DNA from: Marmoricola sp.
GTDB lineage: Bacteria > Actinomycetota > Actinomycetes > Propionibacteriales > Nocardioidaceae
Length of the DNA: 58,749 nt
Direction of reading: 5' to 3'
NCBI GenBank assembly: GCA_025965315.1
Contig: JAOPXD010000082.1
Location: forward strand, 1-58,749
In this document: positions 7,692 through 15,571 of the stretch, piece after piece
How the letters are laid out: every line of letters begins with the position of its first letter
Position numbering within the stretch: position 1 is the stretch's first letter
Notes under the pieces: generated by a model
The model's database searches: none
What the model saw: only the letters and a program-made list of their open reading frames with translations
Told to the model about the DNA's origin: nothing
Made by a program: the position numbers and the translations under genes

Positions 7692-7969
7692 CCGACGAGC
7701 CCCTCGATGGTCCGGGCGAGGTCGAAGTCCTTCGCGGTCAGCCCTCCGTCCGAGTGCGTGCTCAGCGTGAAGGTGATCGTGCGCCAGCGGATGTCGATGT
7801 CGGGATGGTGATCGACCTCCTCCGCAGCGCGTCCGACGGCGAGGACCAGGTCGAGGCCGGCCAGGAACGAGTCAGCCTGGACCGAACGAACGATCGTCGC
7901 GCCGGCACGGTCCCAACCCGGGAGCGTGGCCAGCTCGCTCGCGACCTCGTCCGTGCTCAGCAGTGCCAT
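7688..7969 (-). CDS. 4a-hydroxytetrahydrobiopterin dehydratase (pterin carbinolamine dehydratase)
   Basis: 93 residues, the full normal length of this single-domain enzyme. The signature AEEVDHHPDIDIRWRTITFTLSTHSDGGLTAKD contains the catalytic His pair (HHP) and the downstream T-H-xx-GGLT-xxD segment. It dehydrates 4a-hydroxytetrahydropterin during recycling of the cofactor used by aromatic amino acid hydroxylases. No such hydroxylase is in the window, and stand-alone PCD homologues with other or unknown roles are common. Start ATG 7969 gives the typical N terminus; it lies 10 bases after the upstream HAD gene, so the two are probably co-transcribed. Confidence 0.93.
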   Translation of the reverse strand: MALLSTDEVASELATLPGWDRAGATIVRSVQADSFLAGLDLVLAVGRAAEEVDHHPDIDIRWRTITFTLSTHSDGGLTAKDFDLARTIEGLVG

Positions 7970-7979
7970 GCAGCCATCC

Positions 7980-8792
7980 TCACCCGGAGGCGTTCGCACT
8001 GTCGAGGAGCTGCTCGATGACCTGAGCCACACCGTCCTCGTCGTTGGTCGCAGCGACGTGATCGGCGACCGCGTGGACGCTGGGGTGCGCGTTCGCCATC
8101 GCGTACGACGTCCCGGCCCAGGCGAGCATCGCGAGATCGTTCGGCATGTCGCCGAAGGCCACCACCTCGGCCGCGTCGATCCCCCGCTCGGCGCAGAACA
8201 CCTCGAGCGTGGAGGCCTTGGTGACGCCGTACGCACTCATCTCCAGCAGCGTGGTCGCCGAGGACCAGGTGATCTCGACCAGGTCACCGACGGCCTCCCG
8301 TGCGCGGTCCCAGAACTCCTGCGGCTCGAGCTCCTCGTGCCGCACCAGCAGCTTGAGCGCCGGTACCGCCAGGATCTCCGCGACCGTCCCCCGACCGCTG
8401 CCCTCAGGGACCGGGTAGCGCTCGAGGAAGCCGTTCTCCAGCGCGATCCCGGACATCGTCTCGGCGGCGTACCGCGATCCCGGCACCGCGGTGCTGAGCC
8501 GCTCGGCGACCTGGACCGATACCGACGGATCGATCGGCCGGAACAGGTGCGGCCGTGCGTTCGCGACGTCCCAGACCAGTGCCCCGTTCGAGACGATCGC
8601 GAAGCCGTGGCCGCCGACGTGCTCGAAGACGTCCTCGGCCCACCGCAGCGGTCGACCCGTCACGAAGACGACGTCGATCCCGGCAGCTTCCGCGGCGAGA
8701 AGCACGGCACGGGTGCGTTCCGAGATCGAGCCGTCGGACCGCACCAGGGTGCCGTCGAGGTCGGTCGCGACGAGTCGCACCGGAGGGATCAC
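7980..8792 (-). CDS. HAD-superfamily phosphatase (Cof-type)
   Basis: 270 residues. Motif I DLDGTLV with the nucleophile Asp is at about residues 11-17, motif II is in VVFVTGRP, the motif III Lys lies near GVTKASTLEVF, and motif IV AFGDMPNDLAMLAWAG closes the site. The large alpha/beta cap between motifs II and III identifies the Cof/C2B class, which dephosphorylates sugar phosphates, flavin precursors or similar small molecules. The exact substrate is unknown. Start GTG 8792 has a leaderless -10 TAAGGT (8799-8804 on the plus strand) six bases upstream. A second Cof-type enzyme lies at 9,995-10,861. Confidence 0.9.
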   Translation of the reverse strand: MIPPVRLVATDLDGTLVRSDGSISERTRAVLLAAEAAGIDVVFVTGRPLRWAEDVFEHVGGHGFAIVSNGALVWDVANARPHLFRPIDPSVSVQVAERLSTAVPGSRYAAETMSGIALENGFLERYPVPEGSGRGTVAEILAVPALKLLVRHEELEPQEFWDRAREAVGDLVEITWSSATTLLEMSAYGVTKASTLEVFCAERGIDAAEVVAFGDMPNDLAMLAWAGTSYAMANAHPSVHAVADHVAATNDEDGVAQVIEQLLDSANASG

Positions 8793-8798
8793 GCACCG

Positions 8799-8804
8799 AC
8801 CTTA
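8799..8804 (-). promoter_or_regulatory. -10 box of leaderless HAD gene promoter
   Basis: On the minus strand, TAAGGT, then six bases, then GTG at 8792. Confidence 0.5.
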
Positions 8805-8822
8805 GCCAGCGTCGGTCCGGGC

Positions 8823-8828
8823 TAGGCT
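8823..8828 (+). promoter_or_regulatory. -10 box of leaderless TIGR03086-gene promoter
   Basis: TAGGCT, six bases (CAGCAG), then GTG at 8835. It lies back to back with the leftward HAD promoter. Confidence 0.55.
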
Positions 8829-8834
8829 CAGCAG

Positions 8835-9398
8835 GTGACCACTCCTGCTGAGGACCACCGCGCCGTCGCCCGCCACTTCGCCGACCTCGTCGGCTCCGCT
8901 GCCCCGGATTCCTGGGACGGACCGTCCCCGGTCGACGACTGGCGCGCCCGGGACGTGGTCGGCCACCTCGTGGGATGGCTACCCGCACTGCTGGAGGGTG
9001 GTGCCGGCATCACCCTGGACCCGGTGACCTCGGTCGAGACCGACCCGGTCGCAGCCTGGACCGAGCACGCCGCCCAGGTCCAGGCGCTGCTCGACGACCC
9101 GGCCACCGCCGACCGGATCCTGTCCAACCCGCACATCGGCGACATCCCGGTCGACCAGGCCGTCGCCCGCTTCTACACCGTGGACGTCTTCATGCACACC
9201 TGGGACCTGGCCCGGGCGACCGGTCAGCCGGTCGCGCTGGACGAGACACGCTGTGCCGAGATGCTCGCCGGGATGGAGCCGCTCGACGAGATGCTGCGCG
9301 CCAGCGGTCAGTACGGCCCGAAGGTGACGGTGCCCGCGGACGCGAGCGCCCAGGACCGGCTGATGGGGTTCATCGGTCGCGATCCTTTCGGTGGTTGA
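8835..9398 (+). CDS. TIGR03086 family metal-binding protein (DinB/mycothiol-isomerase-like fold)
   Basis: 187 residues. The N-terminal helical domain has the metal-ligand His positions of the maleylpyruvate isomerase/DinB fold: DVVGHLVGWLP (about residues 40-50) and FYTVDVFMHTWDLARATGQP (about 113-132), the latter being the TIGR03086 signature. Members often use mycothiol, which fits an actinobacterium, but no substrate is known. GTG 8835 has a leaderless promoter. The last codons (FGG-stop) fall inside a repeat element that covers 9389-9440, so the 3' end of the gene has been shaped by it. Confidence 0.88.
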   Translation: MTTPAEDHRAVARHFADLVGSAAPDSWDGPSPVDDWRARDVVGHLVGWLPALLEGGAGITLDPVTSVETDPVAAWTEHAAQVQALLDDPATADRILSNPHIGDIPVDQAVARFYTVDVFMHTWDLARATGQPVALDETRCAEMLAGMEPLDEMLRASGQYGPKVTVPADASAQDRLMGFIGRDPFGG

Positions 9399-9440
9399 GG
9401 TGCTCCGGAGCGAGGCACGAGCGCAGGAGCCTCGAAACCC
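9389..9440. repeat. GC-rich palindromic intergenic repeat
   Basis: The segment contains GCTCCGGAGC (perfect palindrome, 9402-9411) and the hairpin CGAGGC-N12-GCCTCG (about 9411-9434), followed by AAACCC. The combination GGTTGAGGTG...CCTCGAAACC is the form I associate with repetitive extragenic elements of Nocardioides-like genomes (recalled, not searched). It sits between two convergent genes and includes the stop codon of the plus-strand one. Confidence 0.5.
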
Positions 9441-9446
9441 GGTGAG

Positions 9447-9998
9447 CTAGGCAGGGACCTCGCCCAGCGGACGCACCATCACCAGGTTGCCCTCGGCATC
9501 GGAACCGCGCAGCCCGGTGAAGCCGCACTTGGCGAGCACCCGGACGCTGGCCCGGTTCTCGGGAGCCACGCTGGCCCGGACCCGTACGCCGACCAGGTCG
9601 GTCTGCTCGAGCAGGCCGCGCAACGCCTCGGTGGCCGCACCGTGCCCACGGGCGTCGACGACCAGCCCGTAGCCGACCTCGGCCTCGACGACCCCGTCCT
9701 CAGCAGCGGAGGGCGGGCCGAAGAAGCCGATCGACCCGACCACCAGCCCGTCGAAGATCCGCACCACGTGCCGCGGATCCCAGCTGGTCGGCTCGGCGCC
9801 GATCATCGAGATGCCGTCGAGGTCGTCGCGACGGGGGTACTCCGGGTGGAAGTTCGGCCCGCGTTGACCGGCGAGCATCGCCCTGGCCTCGAGCGGGCTG
9901 ACCAGCGGCAGCCGCAGCCGCGCGGTCGAGACCTGAGCGGGCAGGTCGCTCACGGGCTGGTCATTCACGGGCTGGTCATTCACGGGCTGGTCACTCAC
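9447..9998 (-). CDS. GNAT-family N-acetyltransferase
   Basis: About 183 residues. The body, from STARLRLPLVSPLEARAMLAG to the end, is a GNAT domain of the ribosomal-protein acetyltransferase type (RimJ/RimL-like). It includes beta-strand 4 and the acetyl-CoA region EAEVGYGLVVDARGHGAATEALRGLLE, followed by VRASVAPENRASVRVLAKCGFTGL, the usual N-x-x-S-x-x-V-x-x-K-x-G-F block. The true start is ambiguous: four in-frame GTG codons (9998, 9983, 9968, 9953) lie in a 15-bp tandem repeat. The outermost overlaps the stop of the upstream HAD gene as GTGA. The repeat would encode a tail of [19 protein letters not shown] type. Confidence 0.88.
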   Translation of the reverse strand: MSDQPVNDQPVNDQPVSDLPAQVSTARLRLPLVSPLEARAMLAGQRGPNFHPEYPRRDDLDGISMIGAEPTSWDPRHVVRIFDGLVVGSIGFFGPPSAAEDGVVEAEVGYGLVVDARGHGAATEALRGLLEQTDLVGVRVRASVAPENRASVRVLAKCGFTGLRGSDAEGNLVMVRPLGEVPA

Positions 9999-10001
9999 GG
10001 G
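9941..10001. repeat. 15-bp tandem repeat at the HAD-GNAT gene junction
   Basis: Three successive 15-bp units start at 9951, 9966 and 9981 (plus strand CACGGGCTGGTCATT, the last with CT for TT), flanked by partial copies on both sides. On the coding (minus) strand every unit begins GTGA, so each offers a GTG start in the GNAT frame and a TGA in the HAD frame. Fifteen is a multiple of three, so unit gain or loss keeps both frames. Confidence 0.9.
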
Positions 10002-10861
10002 AAGTGCCGACGCAGCTCGGTAGCGGCGCCGTCCAGGTGCACGGTGTCGGTGACGTGGTCGGCGGCGTCGCGGACCACCTGCGGGCCCTGACCCATCGCC
10101 ACTCCACGGGCGGCCCAGGTGAGCATCTCGATGTCGTTGCGGCCGTCGCCGATGGCGAGCACGTCCGCGGCGTCGATCCCGAGGTCGTGGCAGACCCAGG
10201 CCAGGCCGCTGGCCTTGCTGACGCCCTCGGGTGCGAGGTCGAGCCACGCGGTCCAGCCGATGAAGTAGTTGGTGCCGTGCAGGCCGAGCTGCCTGGCCAG
10301 GTTCACGAAGTCCTCCGACGTGGAGTCGGGGTCGCGGATGATCACCCGGCTGACGTCCGTGGAGATCATCTCGTCGAGGTCGCAGATGATCATCTCGCCG
10401 TCCAGCTCACCCGGCGGGAACAGCCGGTTCACCCGGTAGCCGACCCCGTGCTCCTCGACCGCCACCGCAGCGCCCGGCACGTGCTCGAGCACGGTGCGGA
10501 CCGCCTCACCGGCGTCGAAGGTGACCTCGTGGACGACCTCGATCGGAGCGTGCCGGAACACCACGGACCCGTTGGACGCGACGATGTGCAGGCGTTCCCC
10601 GGTCAGCTCGGCGACCAGGTCGGTCAGGCCGATCCGGTCGGCGACCCCGGCCATGCTCAGCGGTGCCCGGCCCGAGGCCAGGACGACGTGCGCACCGGCG
10701 CGGACCACGTCCAGGACGGCAGCGATCACCGGCTCGGTGACGTTCTCGGAGCTGAACCCGTGCTCGAAGTCCGGGATCAGCAGGGTGCCGTCGATGTCGA
10801 GCGCGACGAGCTTGGGAGTCCAGGGGTCTCGAGACGGTTGCTGCGCAACCTCCTCAACCAT
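9995..10861 (-). CDS. HAD-superfamily phosphatase (Cof-type)
   Basis: 288 residues. Motif [15 protein letters not shown] lies at about residues 18-31, motif II in [11 protein letters not shown], a motif III Lys in [11 protein letters not shown] and motif IV in [16 protein letters not shown], with a C2-type cap between II and III. A small-molecule phosphatase, substrate unknown, paralogous to the gene at 7,980-8,792. The N terminus [14 protein letters not shown] is translated from a palindromic repeat element, and the gene overlaps the end of serS by eight bases, so it probably depends on serS transcription and coupled translation. The 3' end overlaps the GNAT start. Confidence 0.9.
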   Translation of the reverse strand: MVEEVAQQPSRDPWTPKLVALDIDGTLLIPDFEHGFSSENVTEPVIAAVLDVVRAGAHVVLASGRAPLSMAGVADRIGLTDLVAELTGERLHIVASNGSVVFRHAPIEVVHEVTFDAGEAVRTVLEHVPGAAVAVEEHGVGYRVNRLFPPGELDGEMIICDLDEMISTDVSRVIIRDPDSTSEDFVNLARQLGLHGTNYFIGWTAWLDLAPEGVSKASGLAWVCHDLGIDAADVLAIGDGRNDIEMLTWAARGVAMGQGPQVVRDAADHVTDTVHLDGAATELRRHFP

Positions 10862-10865
10862 CGAC
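10826..10865. repeat. Palindromic repeat forming the serS-HAD junction
   Basis: GTCTCGAGAC (perfect 10-bp palindrome, 10826-10835) is followed directly by the hairpin GGTTGC-TGC-GCAACC (10836-10850) and then CTCCTCAACCATCGAC. This matches my memory of a recurrent Nocardioides element. It supplies the last codons and stop of serS and the first dozen codons of the HAD gene. Confidence 0.55.
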
Positions 10866-12128
10866 AGGCTCCAGGACCTCGCACCCGAGCCACTTCTGCA
10901 GCGCCTTCGGGACCCGGACCGAGCCGTCGGGGAGCTGGTGGGTCTCGAGGATCGCCACGATCGTGCGGGTCATCGCGCACAGGGTCCCGTTCAGCGTCGA
11001 GATCGCCCGCACCTCGCCGTCGAAGCGGCCGCGGGTGTCGAGGCGCCGGGTCTGGAACTCGGTGCAGTTCGAGGTCGAGGTGAGCTCGCGGTACTTGCCC
11101 TGGGTCGGGATCCACGCCTCGCAGTCGAACTTGCGCTGGGCCGAGAGGCCGAGGTCGCCGGCCGCGACGTCGATCACCCGGTAGGCGAGCTCGAGCTTGT
11201 CGAGGAACATCTTCTCCCAGCCGAGCAGGCGCTGGTGCTCGGCCTCGGCGTCCTCGCTGGTGGTGTAGACGAACATCTCGACCTTGTCGAACCAGTGCAC
11301 CCGGATGATGCCCTTGGTGTCCTTGCCGTGCGAGCCGGCCTCCTTGCGGAAGCACGGGCTGAACGCGGCGTACCGGAGCGGCAGCTTCGAGCCGTCGAGG
11401 ATCTCGTCGGAGTGGTACGCCGCCATCGGCACCTCGGAGGTACCGACGAGGTACATGTCCTGCCCCTCGATCCGGTAGACGTCGTCGGCGGCCTGGCCGA
11501 GGAAGCCGGTGCCATCCATCGCCCGCGGCTTGACCAGCGACGGTGCGATCACCTGGGTGAAGCCGGCCTCCTTGGCCTGCTCCATCGCCAGGTTGATCAG
11601 CGCGAACTCGAGCTCGGCGCCGACGCCGGTGAGGAAGTAGAAGCGCGACCCGGAGACCTTCGCCCCGCGCTCGATGTCGATCGCCCCGAGGATCCGGCCG
11701 AGCTCGATGTGGTCCCGCGGCTCGAATCCTTCGGCCGCGAAGTCGCGCGGCGTACCGACGGTCTCCAGGACGACGAAGTCGTCCTCGCCGCCGGCAGGCG
11801 CCTCGGGGGCGGCCGGGTTCGGGATCGCCAGGATCGCGTTGTTCCAGGCCTCCTCGGCCTCGCCCTTGGCCGCCTCGGCGGCCTTGACGTCGGCCGCCAG
11901 CGTCTTGGTCCGGGCGAGCAGCTCGGTCTTCTCGTCCCCGGTCGCCTGCGGGATCAGCTTGCCGAGCTGCTTCTGCTCCGCGCGGAGCGTCTCGAAGGCG
12001 GTGATCGCGTCCCGGCGGGACCCGTCCGCGGCGAGCGCCACGTCGACCACGTCACCGGACAGGCCGCGCTTCGCCTGGGCGGCACGGATCAGGTCGGGGT
12101 CGTCGCGGAGGATGCGGGGATCGATCAC
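10854..12128 (-). CDS. serS: Serine--tRNA ligase
   Basis: 424 residues, normal for SerRS. The N-terminal coiled-coil tRNA-binding arm covers about residues 30-110 ([17 protein letters not shown] and onward). The class II core follows with TSEV at the serine pocket ([16 protein letters not shown]), motif 2 [25 protein letters not shown] and motif 3 [18 protein letters not shown]. It charges tRNA-Ser (and tRNA-Sec where present) with serine. Start GTG 12128 gives the usual (M)[11 protein letters not shown]; another GTG is one codon earlier. Two tRNA-Ser genes lie within 12 kb on the same strand. The 3' end runs into a palindromic repeat and overlaps the next gene. Confidence 0.97.
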   Translation of the reverse strand: MIDPRILRDDPDLIRAAQAKRGLSGDVVDVALAADGSRRDAITAFETLRAEQKQLGKLIPQATGDEKTELLARTKTLAADVKAAEAAKGEAEEAWNNAILAIPNPAAPEAPAGGEDDFVVLETVGTPRDFAAEGFEPRDHIELGRILGAIDIERGAKVSGSRFYFLTGVGAELEFALINLAMEQAKEAGFTQVIAPSLVKPRAMDGTGFLGQAADDVYRIEGQDMYLVGTSEVPMAAYHSDEILDGSKLPLRYAAFSPCFRKEAGSHGKDTKGIIRVHWFDKVEMFVYTTSEDAEAEHQRLLGWEKMFLDKLELAYRVIDVAAGDLGLSAQRKFDCEAWIPTQGKYRELTSTSNCTEFQTRRLDTRGRFDGEVRAISTLNGTLCAMTRTIVAILETHQLPDGSVRVPKALQKWLGCEVLEPVDG

Positions 12129-12155
12129 CACGCGAGGATATCGGTCCGCGGGCGA

Positions 12156-12161
12156 TAGCAT
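12156..12161 (+). promoter_or_regulatory. -10 box of leaderless PAP2-kinase gene promoter
   Basis: TAGCAT, six bases (CCGCCA), then GTG at 12168. Confidence 0.5.
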
Positions 12162-12167
12162 CCGCCA

Positions 12168-13754
12168 GTGATCGAGACACCGCGCCAGCGCCACGACGTC
12201 GCGGGTGGAGCGCTGGTCACCGGGGCCCTGTTCCTGATGCTCGCCGGTCTGGTCAGCGACGGCGCCCAGGGGATCTTCAACGTCGACCGCAAGCTCGGGA
12301 AGTGGCCGCACGACGTCACCTACGACCACCACTGGCTCCGGTCGGTGTTCGTCTGGATCGGACACCTGAGCGGATCCTGGGAGCTCGGCGGACTGACCGT
12401 GCTGGTCGCGATCGCACTCGCCCTGAAGACCTACCGCCGGGCTGCGGTCTGGACGATCCTAGTGATGTCCTCGACCGGGCTGGCCACCCGCGGCCTGAAG
12501 CTGCTGATCGCCCGCGACCGCCCGCACTGGCAGCACCCGGTCGTGACCCTGACGAGCTACTCGTTCCCCTCCGGGCACTCCAGCGGGATCGCTGCGGCCG
12601 CCGGGGTGGGGATCGTGCTGTCGACGATGCTGATCCGCCGGCGCGGCCTGCGGCGCCTGGTCGCCGGCGCCGCGATCGCGGTCGCCCTCGTCGTCGGCGC
12701 GGACCGGATCTTCCTGGGCGTGCACCACGTCTCCGACGTCGTCGGCGGCTACCTGCTCGGCGCGACCGCGGTGATGGGCATGCTGGTCGCGTTCGACCCG
12801 CGGCCGCGGTCGATCGCCCTGGCCAACGAGCCGTTCGCGGAGGCGTACCCGATCCGGCACCGCAAGATCGCGGCGATCCTCAACCCGATCAAGGTCGACG
12901 ATCCCGGCGGCTTCCGGACGATGGTCGAGCGGATCGCCCGTGAGTCCGGGTGGGCCAGCGTCTCCTGGTGGGAGACCACCGTCGAGGACACCGGTTACCG
13001 GATGGCGCACGAGGCCGCGGTCTCCGGTGCGGACCTGGTGATCGCGATCGGCGGCGACGGCACCATCCGAGCCGTGTGCGACGAGCTCGCCGGGACCGGC
13101 ATCCCGGTCGGGATCGTGCCGGCCGGGACCGGCAACCTGCTCGCCCGCAACCTGTCCATCCCGCTCTACCTGCGGGCTGCCGTCGACGTCGCGATCAACG
13201 GCCAGGACCGTGCCGTCGACATGGTCCGGGTGTCCGGCGATGCGATGGAGGACGCCACCTACCTGGTGATGGCCGGGATGGGCTTCGACGCCGCGATGAT
13301 GGAGGGCGTCAACGAGGACTTCAAGAAGAAGGTCGGCTGGCTCGCCTACGCCTGGTCCGCCCTCAAGGCGCTGATGTTCCCGGCGATCCGGGTCGAGGTG
13401 TCGATCGACGACGGCCCGTTCACCAAGCACCGGGCCCGCACGGTCGTGATCGGCAACGTCGGCAACCTGCAGGCCGGGATGCCGCTGATCCCCGACGCCG
13501 CCATCGACGACGGCCAGCTCGACGTGGTGCTGCTCTACCCGCGCCGGTTCCTGTCCTGGGTCCCGCTGGCGGCCAGGATCCTGACCAAGAGCAAGCGCAC
13601 CGACGAGACCATCACCCGGATGACCGGTCGCACGGTCGTCGTACGGGCCTCGGCGCCGACGCCGCGCCAGCTCGACGGTGACCTGATCGAACCCGGCCGC
13701 GAGCTCCACGCCGTCTGCGACCACGGCCGCCTGCTCGTGCGGGTCCCGCGCTGA
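12168..13754 (+). CDS. Fused PAP2 phosphatase-diacylglycerol kinase membrane enzyme
   Basis: 528 residues in two domains. Residues 1 to about 215 form a six-helix PAP2 phosphatase with all three motifs: KLLIARDRP (C1), SFPSGHS (C2) and [15 protein letters not shown] (C3, with the catalytic His and Asp). Residues 230-528 are a DAGK/sphingosine-kinase catalytic domain ([13 protein letters not shown], nucleotide loop [30 protein letters not shown], and the C-terminal DGDLIEPG). One half removes phosphate from lipid phosphates while the other phosphorylates diacylglycerol-type lipids. The two may act on different lipids or form a lipid-phosphate switch. The next gene overlaps by one base (TGATG). 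Confidence 0.93.
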   Translation: MIETPRQRHDVAGGALVTGALFLMLAGLVSDGAQGIFNVDRKLGKWPHDVTYDHHWLRSVFVWIGHLSGSWELGGLTVLVAIALALKTYRRAAVWTILVMSSTGLATRGLKLLIARDRPHWQHPVVTLTSYSFPSGHSSGIAAAAGVGIVLSTMLIRRRGLRRLVAGAAIAVALVVGADRIFLGVHHVSDVVGGYLLGATAVMGMLVAFDPRPRSIALANEPFAEAYPIRHRKIAAILNPIKVDDPGGFRTMVERIARESGWASVSWWETTVEDTGYRMAHEAAVSGADLVIAIGGDGTIRAVCDELAGTGIPVGIVPAGTGNLLARNLSIPLYLRAAVDVAINGQDRAVDMVRVSGDAMEDATYLVMAGMGFDAAMMEGVNEDFKKKVGWLAYAWSALKALMFPAIRVEVSIDDGPFTKHRARTVVIGNVGNLQAGMPLIPDAAIDDGQLDVVLLYPRRFLSWVPLAARILTKSKRTDETITRMTGRTVVVRASAPTPRQLDGDLIEPGRELHAVCDHGRLLVRVPR

Positions 13755-14245
13755 TGGCGTCCCCTGCGACCGGGAACCTGCTGACCCCGGTGGCGATCTG
13801 GATCGGGGGCATCTCCTGGGTGCCCCGGTTCCTGCGCCAGATCACCGCGATGGACAAGCTCCTGCAGAGGATCACCCGGGGACGGCTCTCGTTCGTCGGC
13901 ATCGCCGGGCTCCCGAGCATGATGCTGACCGTCGTCGGCCGGAAGTCGGGGATCGCCCGGTCCACGCCGGTGCTGTGCGTCCCGTACCAGCACGGCCACC
14001 TGATCGCCGGATCCAACTTCGGCGGCCCGACCCAGCCGGTCTGGGTCCTCAACGTCCGCGCGGCACAGGCCGCTGGACAGCCGGTCGGGGTCCGGGTCGA
14101 CGGCGTCGAGTCCCAGGCCCTCCCGCGCGAGGTCGAGGGCGCCGAGCGCGAGGTCGTCTGGACCCACATGCTGAAGACCTGGCCCAACTACGCCAAGTAC
14201 GCCGAGCGGACCGGTCGCACCATCCCGGTCTTCTTCCTGGGCTAG
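13754..14245 (+). CDS. Deazaflavin-dependent nitroreductase family protein (DUF385/Ddn-like)
   Basis: 163 residues. The C-terminal two thirds match the F420-binding split-barrel family that includes Ddn of mycobacteria: MLTVVGRKSGIARSTPVLCVPYQHGHLIAGSNFGG, then PVWVLNVRA, and the final YAKYAERTGRTIPVFFLG. Substitution of the usual LTTTGRKSG by LTVVGRKSG keeps the Gly-Arg-Lys-Ser core that contacts F420 phosphate. It probably reduces quinones or other acceptors with F420H2. The N terminus is hydrophobic and may sit on the membrane. Its one-base overlap with the PAP2-kinase gene implies coupled expression. Confidence 0.88.
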   Translation: MASPATGNLLTPVAIWIGGISWVPRFLRQITAMDKLLQRITRGRLSFVGIAGLPSMMLTVVGRKSGIARSTPVLCVPYQHGHLIAGSNFGGPTQPVWVLNVRAAQAAGQPVGVRVDGVESQALPREVEGAEREVVWTHMLKTWPNYAKYAERTGRTIPVFFLG

Positions 14246-14248
14246 TCC

Positions 14249-14650
14249 CTAGCGCCCACGGGCGTAGGCGAGAGCCTCGGTCTCCTGGAGCGACAGCGGC
14301 TGGTCGCAGGCCCAGCCCTCGATCGACTTCGCGTAGGTACGGGCCTCGGTACGACCGTGGATCGAGGTGAGCACGGTCCCGGTCCCGTAGTCGTCGACGA
14401 GCGCGAGCGACCACGAGAGCTGACCGCCGGTGCCCTCGAACGCGTCGTACCGGACGACGGCGATGTTCTTCAGCGCGCTCGCCGCCTCGGCCCGCAGGGC
14501 CGCGACCTCGTGCCTGAGCCCGAGAGCGTCCTCGGGCAGGTCCGAGACATCGGCCAGATCGTTCTCGGTACGCCGGAACCGCGGGAGCAGCTGCAGGACG
14601 AGCGCCACCAGGGCGACCAGAAGCGCGAGGACCGAGAGCGCTGTGTTCAC
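14249..14650 (-). CDS. DUF4446 family membrane-anchored protein
   Basis: 133 residues. An N-terminal transmembrane helix (TALSVLALLVALVALVLQLL) is followed by a basic stop (PRFRR), a short coiled coil (LGLRHEVAALRAEAASALKNIAVVRYDAF) and a small beta-rich domain (GGQLSWSLALVDDYGTGTVLTSIHGR, then YAKSIEGW). The stretch from NIAVVRYDAF to SIEGW is the DUF4446 signature. Function unknown. GTG 14650 has a leaderless -10 box TAACCT (14657-14662, minus strand) six bases upstream. It is divergent from pheA. Confidence 0.85.
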   Translation of the reverse strand: MNTALSVLALLVALVALVLQLLPRFRRTENDLADVSDLPEDALGLRHEVAALRAEAASALKNIAVVRYDAFEGTGGQLSWSLALVDDYGTGTVLTSIHGRTEARTYAKSIEGWACDQPLSLQETEALAYARGR

Positions 14651-14656
14651 ACAAGG

Positions 14657-14662
14657 AGGTTA
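14657..14662 (-). promoter_or_regulatory. -10 box of leaderless DUF4446-gene promoter
   Basis: On the minus strand, TAACCT, then six bases (CCTTGT), then GTG at 14650. Confidence 0.5.
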
Positions 14663-14713
14663 ACGAGCAAACCTGTTCGGCCAGCGATGGCTTGCCGTGG
14701 GAGCATCGGCTCC

Positions 14714-15568
14714 GTGACCACACGTTGCAACCCGGCTCAGCGCATCGCCTACCAGGGCGAGCCCGGCGCGAACTCCCACATGGTGTGCAAGCAGCACTAT
14801 CCCGACTGGGAGTCGGTCCCGTGCGCGTCCTTCGAGGACGTCTTCGCGGCGGTGGAGAACGGCGACGCCGAGCTGGCGATGATCCCGATCGACAACTCGA
14901 TCGCAGGCCGGGTCGCCGACATCCACCACTTCCTGCCCGCCTCGAACCTGCACATCATCGGCGAGCACTTCCTGCGGATCCAGTTCCAGCTGATGGCGAT
15001 CCCGGGCGCGAGCCTGGAGACGATCAAGACGGTGCACAGCCACGTGCACGCGCTGGGGCAGTGCCGGCGTGCGATCCGGGAGTACGGGCTGGTCCCGGTG
15101 ATCTCCGGGGACACCGCGGGTGCCGCCCGCGAGATCGCGGAGGCCGCCGACCCGACCCAGGCCGCGATCGCGCCCCCGCTGGCGGCGGAGATCTACGGGC
15201 TCGAGGTGCTCGCCACCGACGTCGAGGACGAGGACCACAACACCACCCGGTTCGTGGTGCTCTCGCCGACCTACGTCCAGGCAGCGCGCGGTAACGGCCC
15301 GGTGGTGACGAGCTTCATCTTCAACGTCCGCAACCTGCCGGCCGCGCTCTACAAGGCCCTCGGCGGCTTCGCGACCAACGGCGTCAACATGACCAAGCTG
15401 GAGAGCTACATGGTCGGCGGGCACTTCTCCGCGACCCAGTTCCTCGCCGAGGTTGACGGGCACCCCGAGGACCCCGGCCTGGCGAACGCGCTCGAGGAGC
15501 TCGAGTTCTTCACCACCGACGTCAAGATCCTCGGGGTCTACCCCGCGGCTGAGTTCCGCAACCCCTGA
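14714..15568 (+). CDS. pheA: Prephenate dehydratase
   Basis: 284 residues. The catalytic PDT domain runs from AYQGEPGANSHMVCKQHYPD through FEDVFAAVENGDAELAMIPIDNSIAGRVADIHHFL to EDEDHNTTRFVVLS, where the TTRF motif provides the catalytic Thr. A C-terminal ACT domain (TSFIFNVRNLPAALYKALGGFATNGVNMTKLESY) binds phenylalanine for feedback control. It converts prephenate to phenylpyruvate in phenylalanine synthesis and lacks a chorismate mutase domain, as in most actinobacteria. GTG 14714 is chosen because GGGAG lies about 10 bases upstream; an in-frame ATG at 14687 has no ribosome site. The gene ends three bases from the convergent VOC gene. Confidence 0.95.
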   Translation: MTTRCNPAQRIAYQGEPGANSHMVCKQHYPDWESVPCASFEDVFAAVENGDAELAMIPIDNSIAGRVADIHHFLPASNLHIIGEHFLRIQFQLMAIPGASLETIKTVHSHVHALGQCRRAIREYGLVPVISGDTAGAAREIAEAADPTQAAIAPPLAAEIYGLEVLATDVEDEDHNTTRFVVLSPTYVQAARGNGPVVTSFIFNVRNLPAALYKALGGFATNGVNMTKLESYMVGGHFSATQFLAEVDGHPEDPGLANALEELEFFTTDVKILGVYPAAEFRNP

Positions 15569-15571
15569 CGA

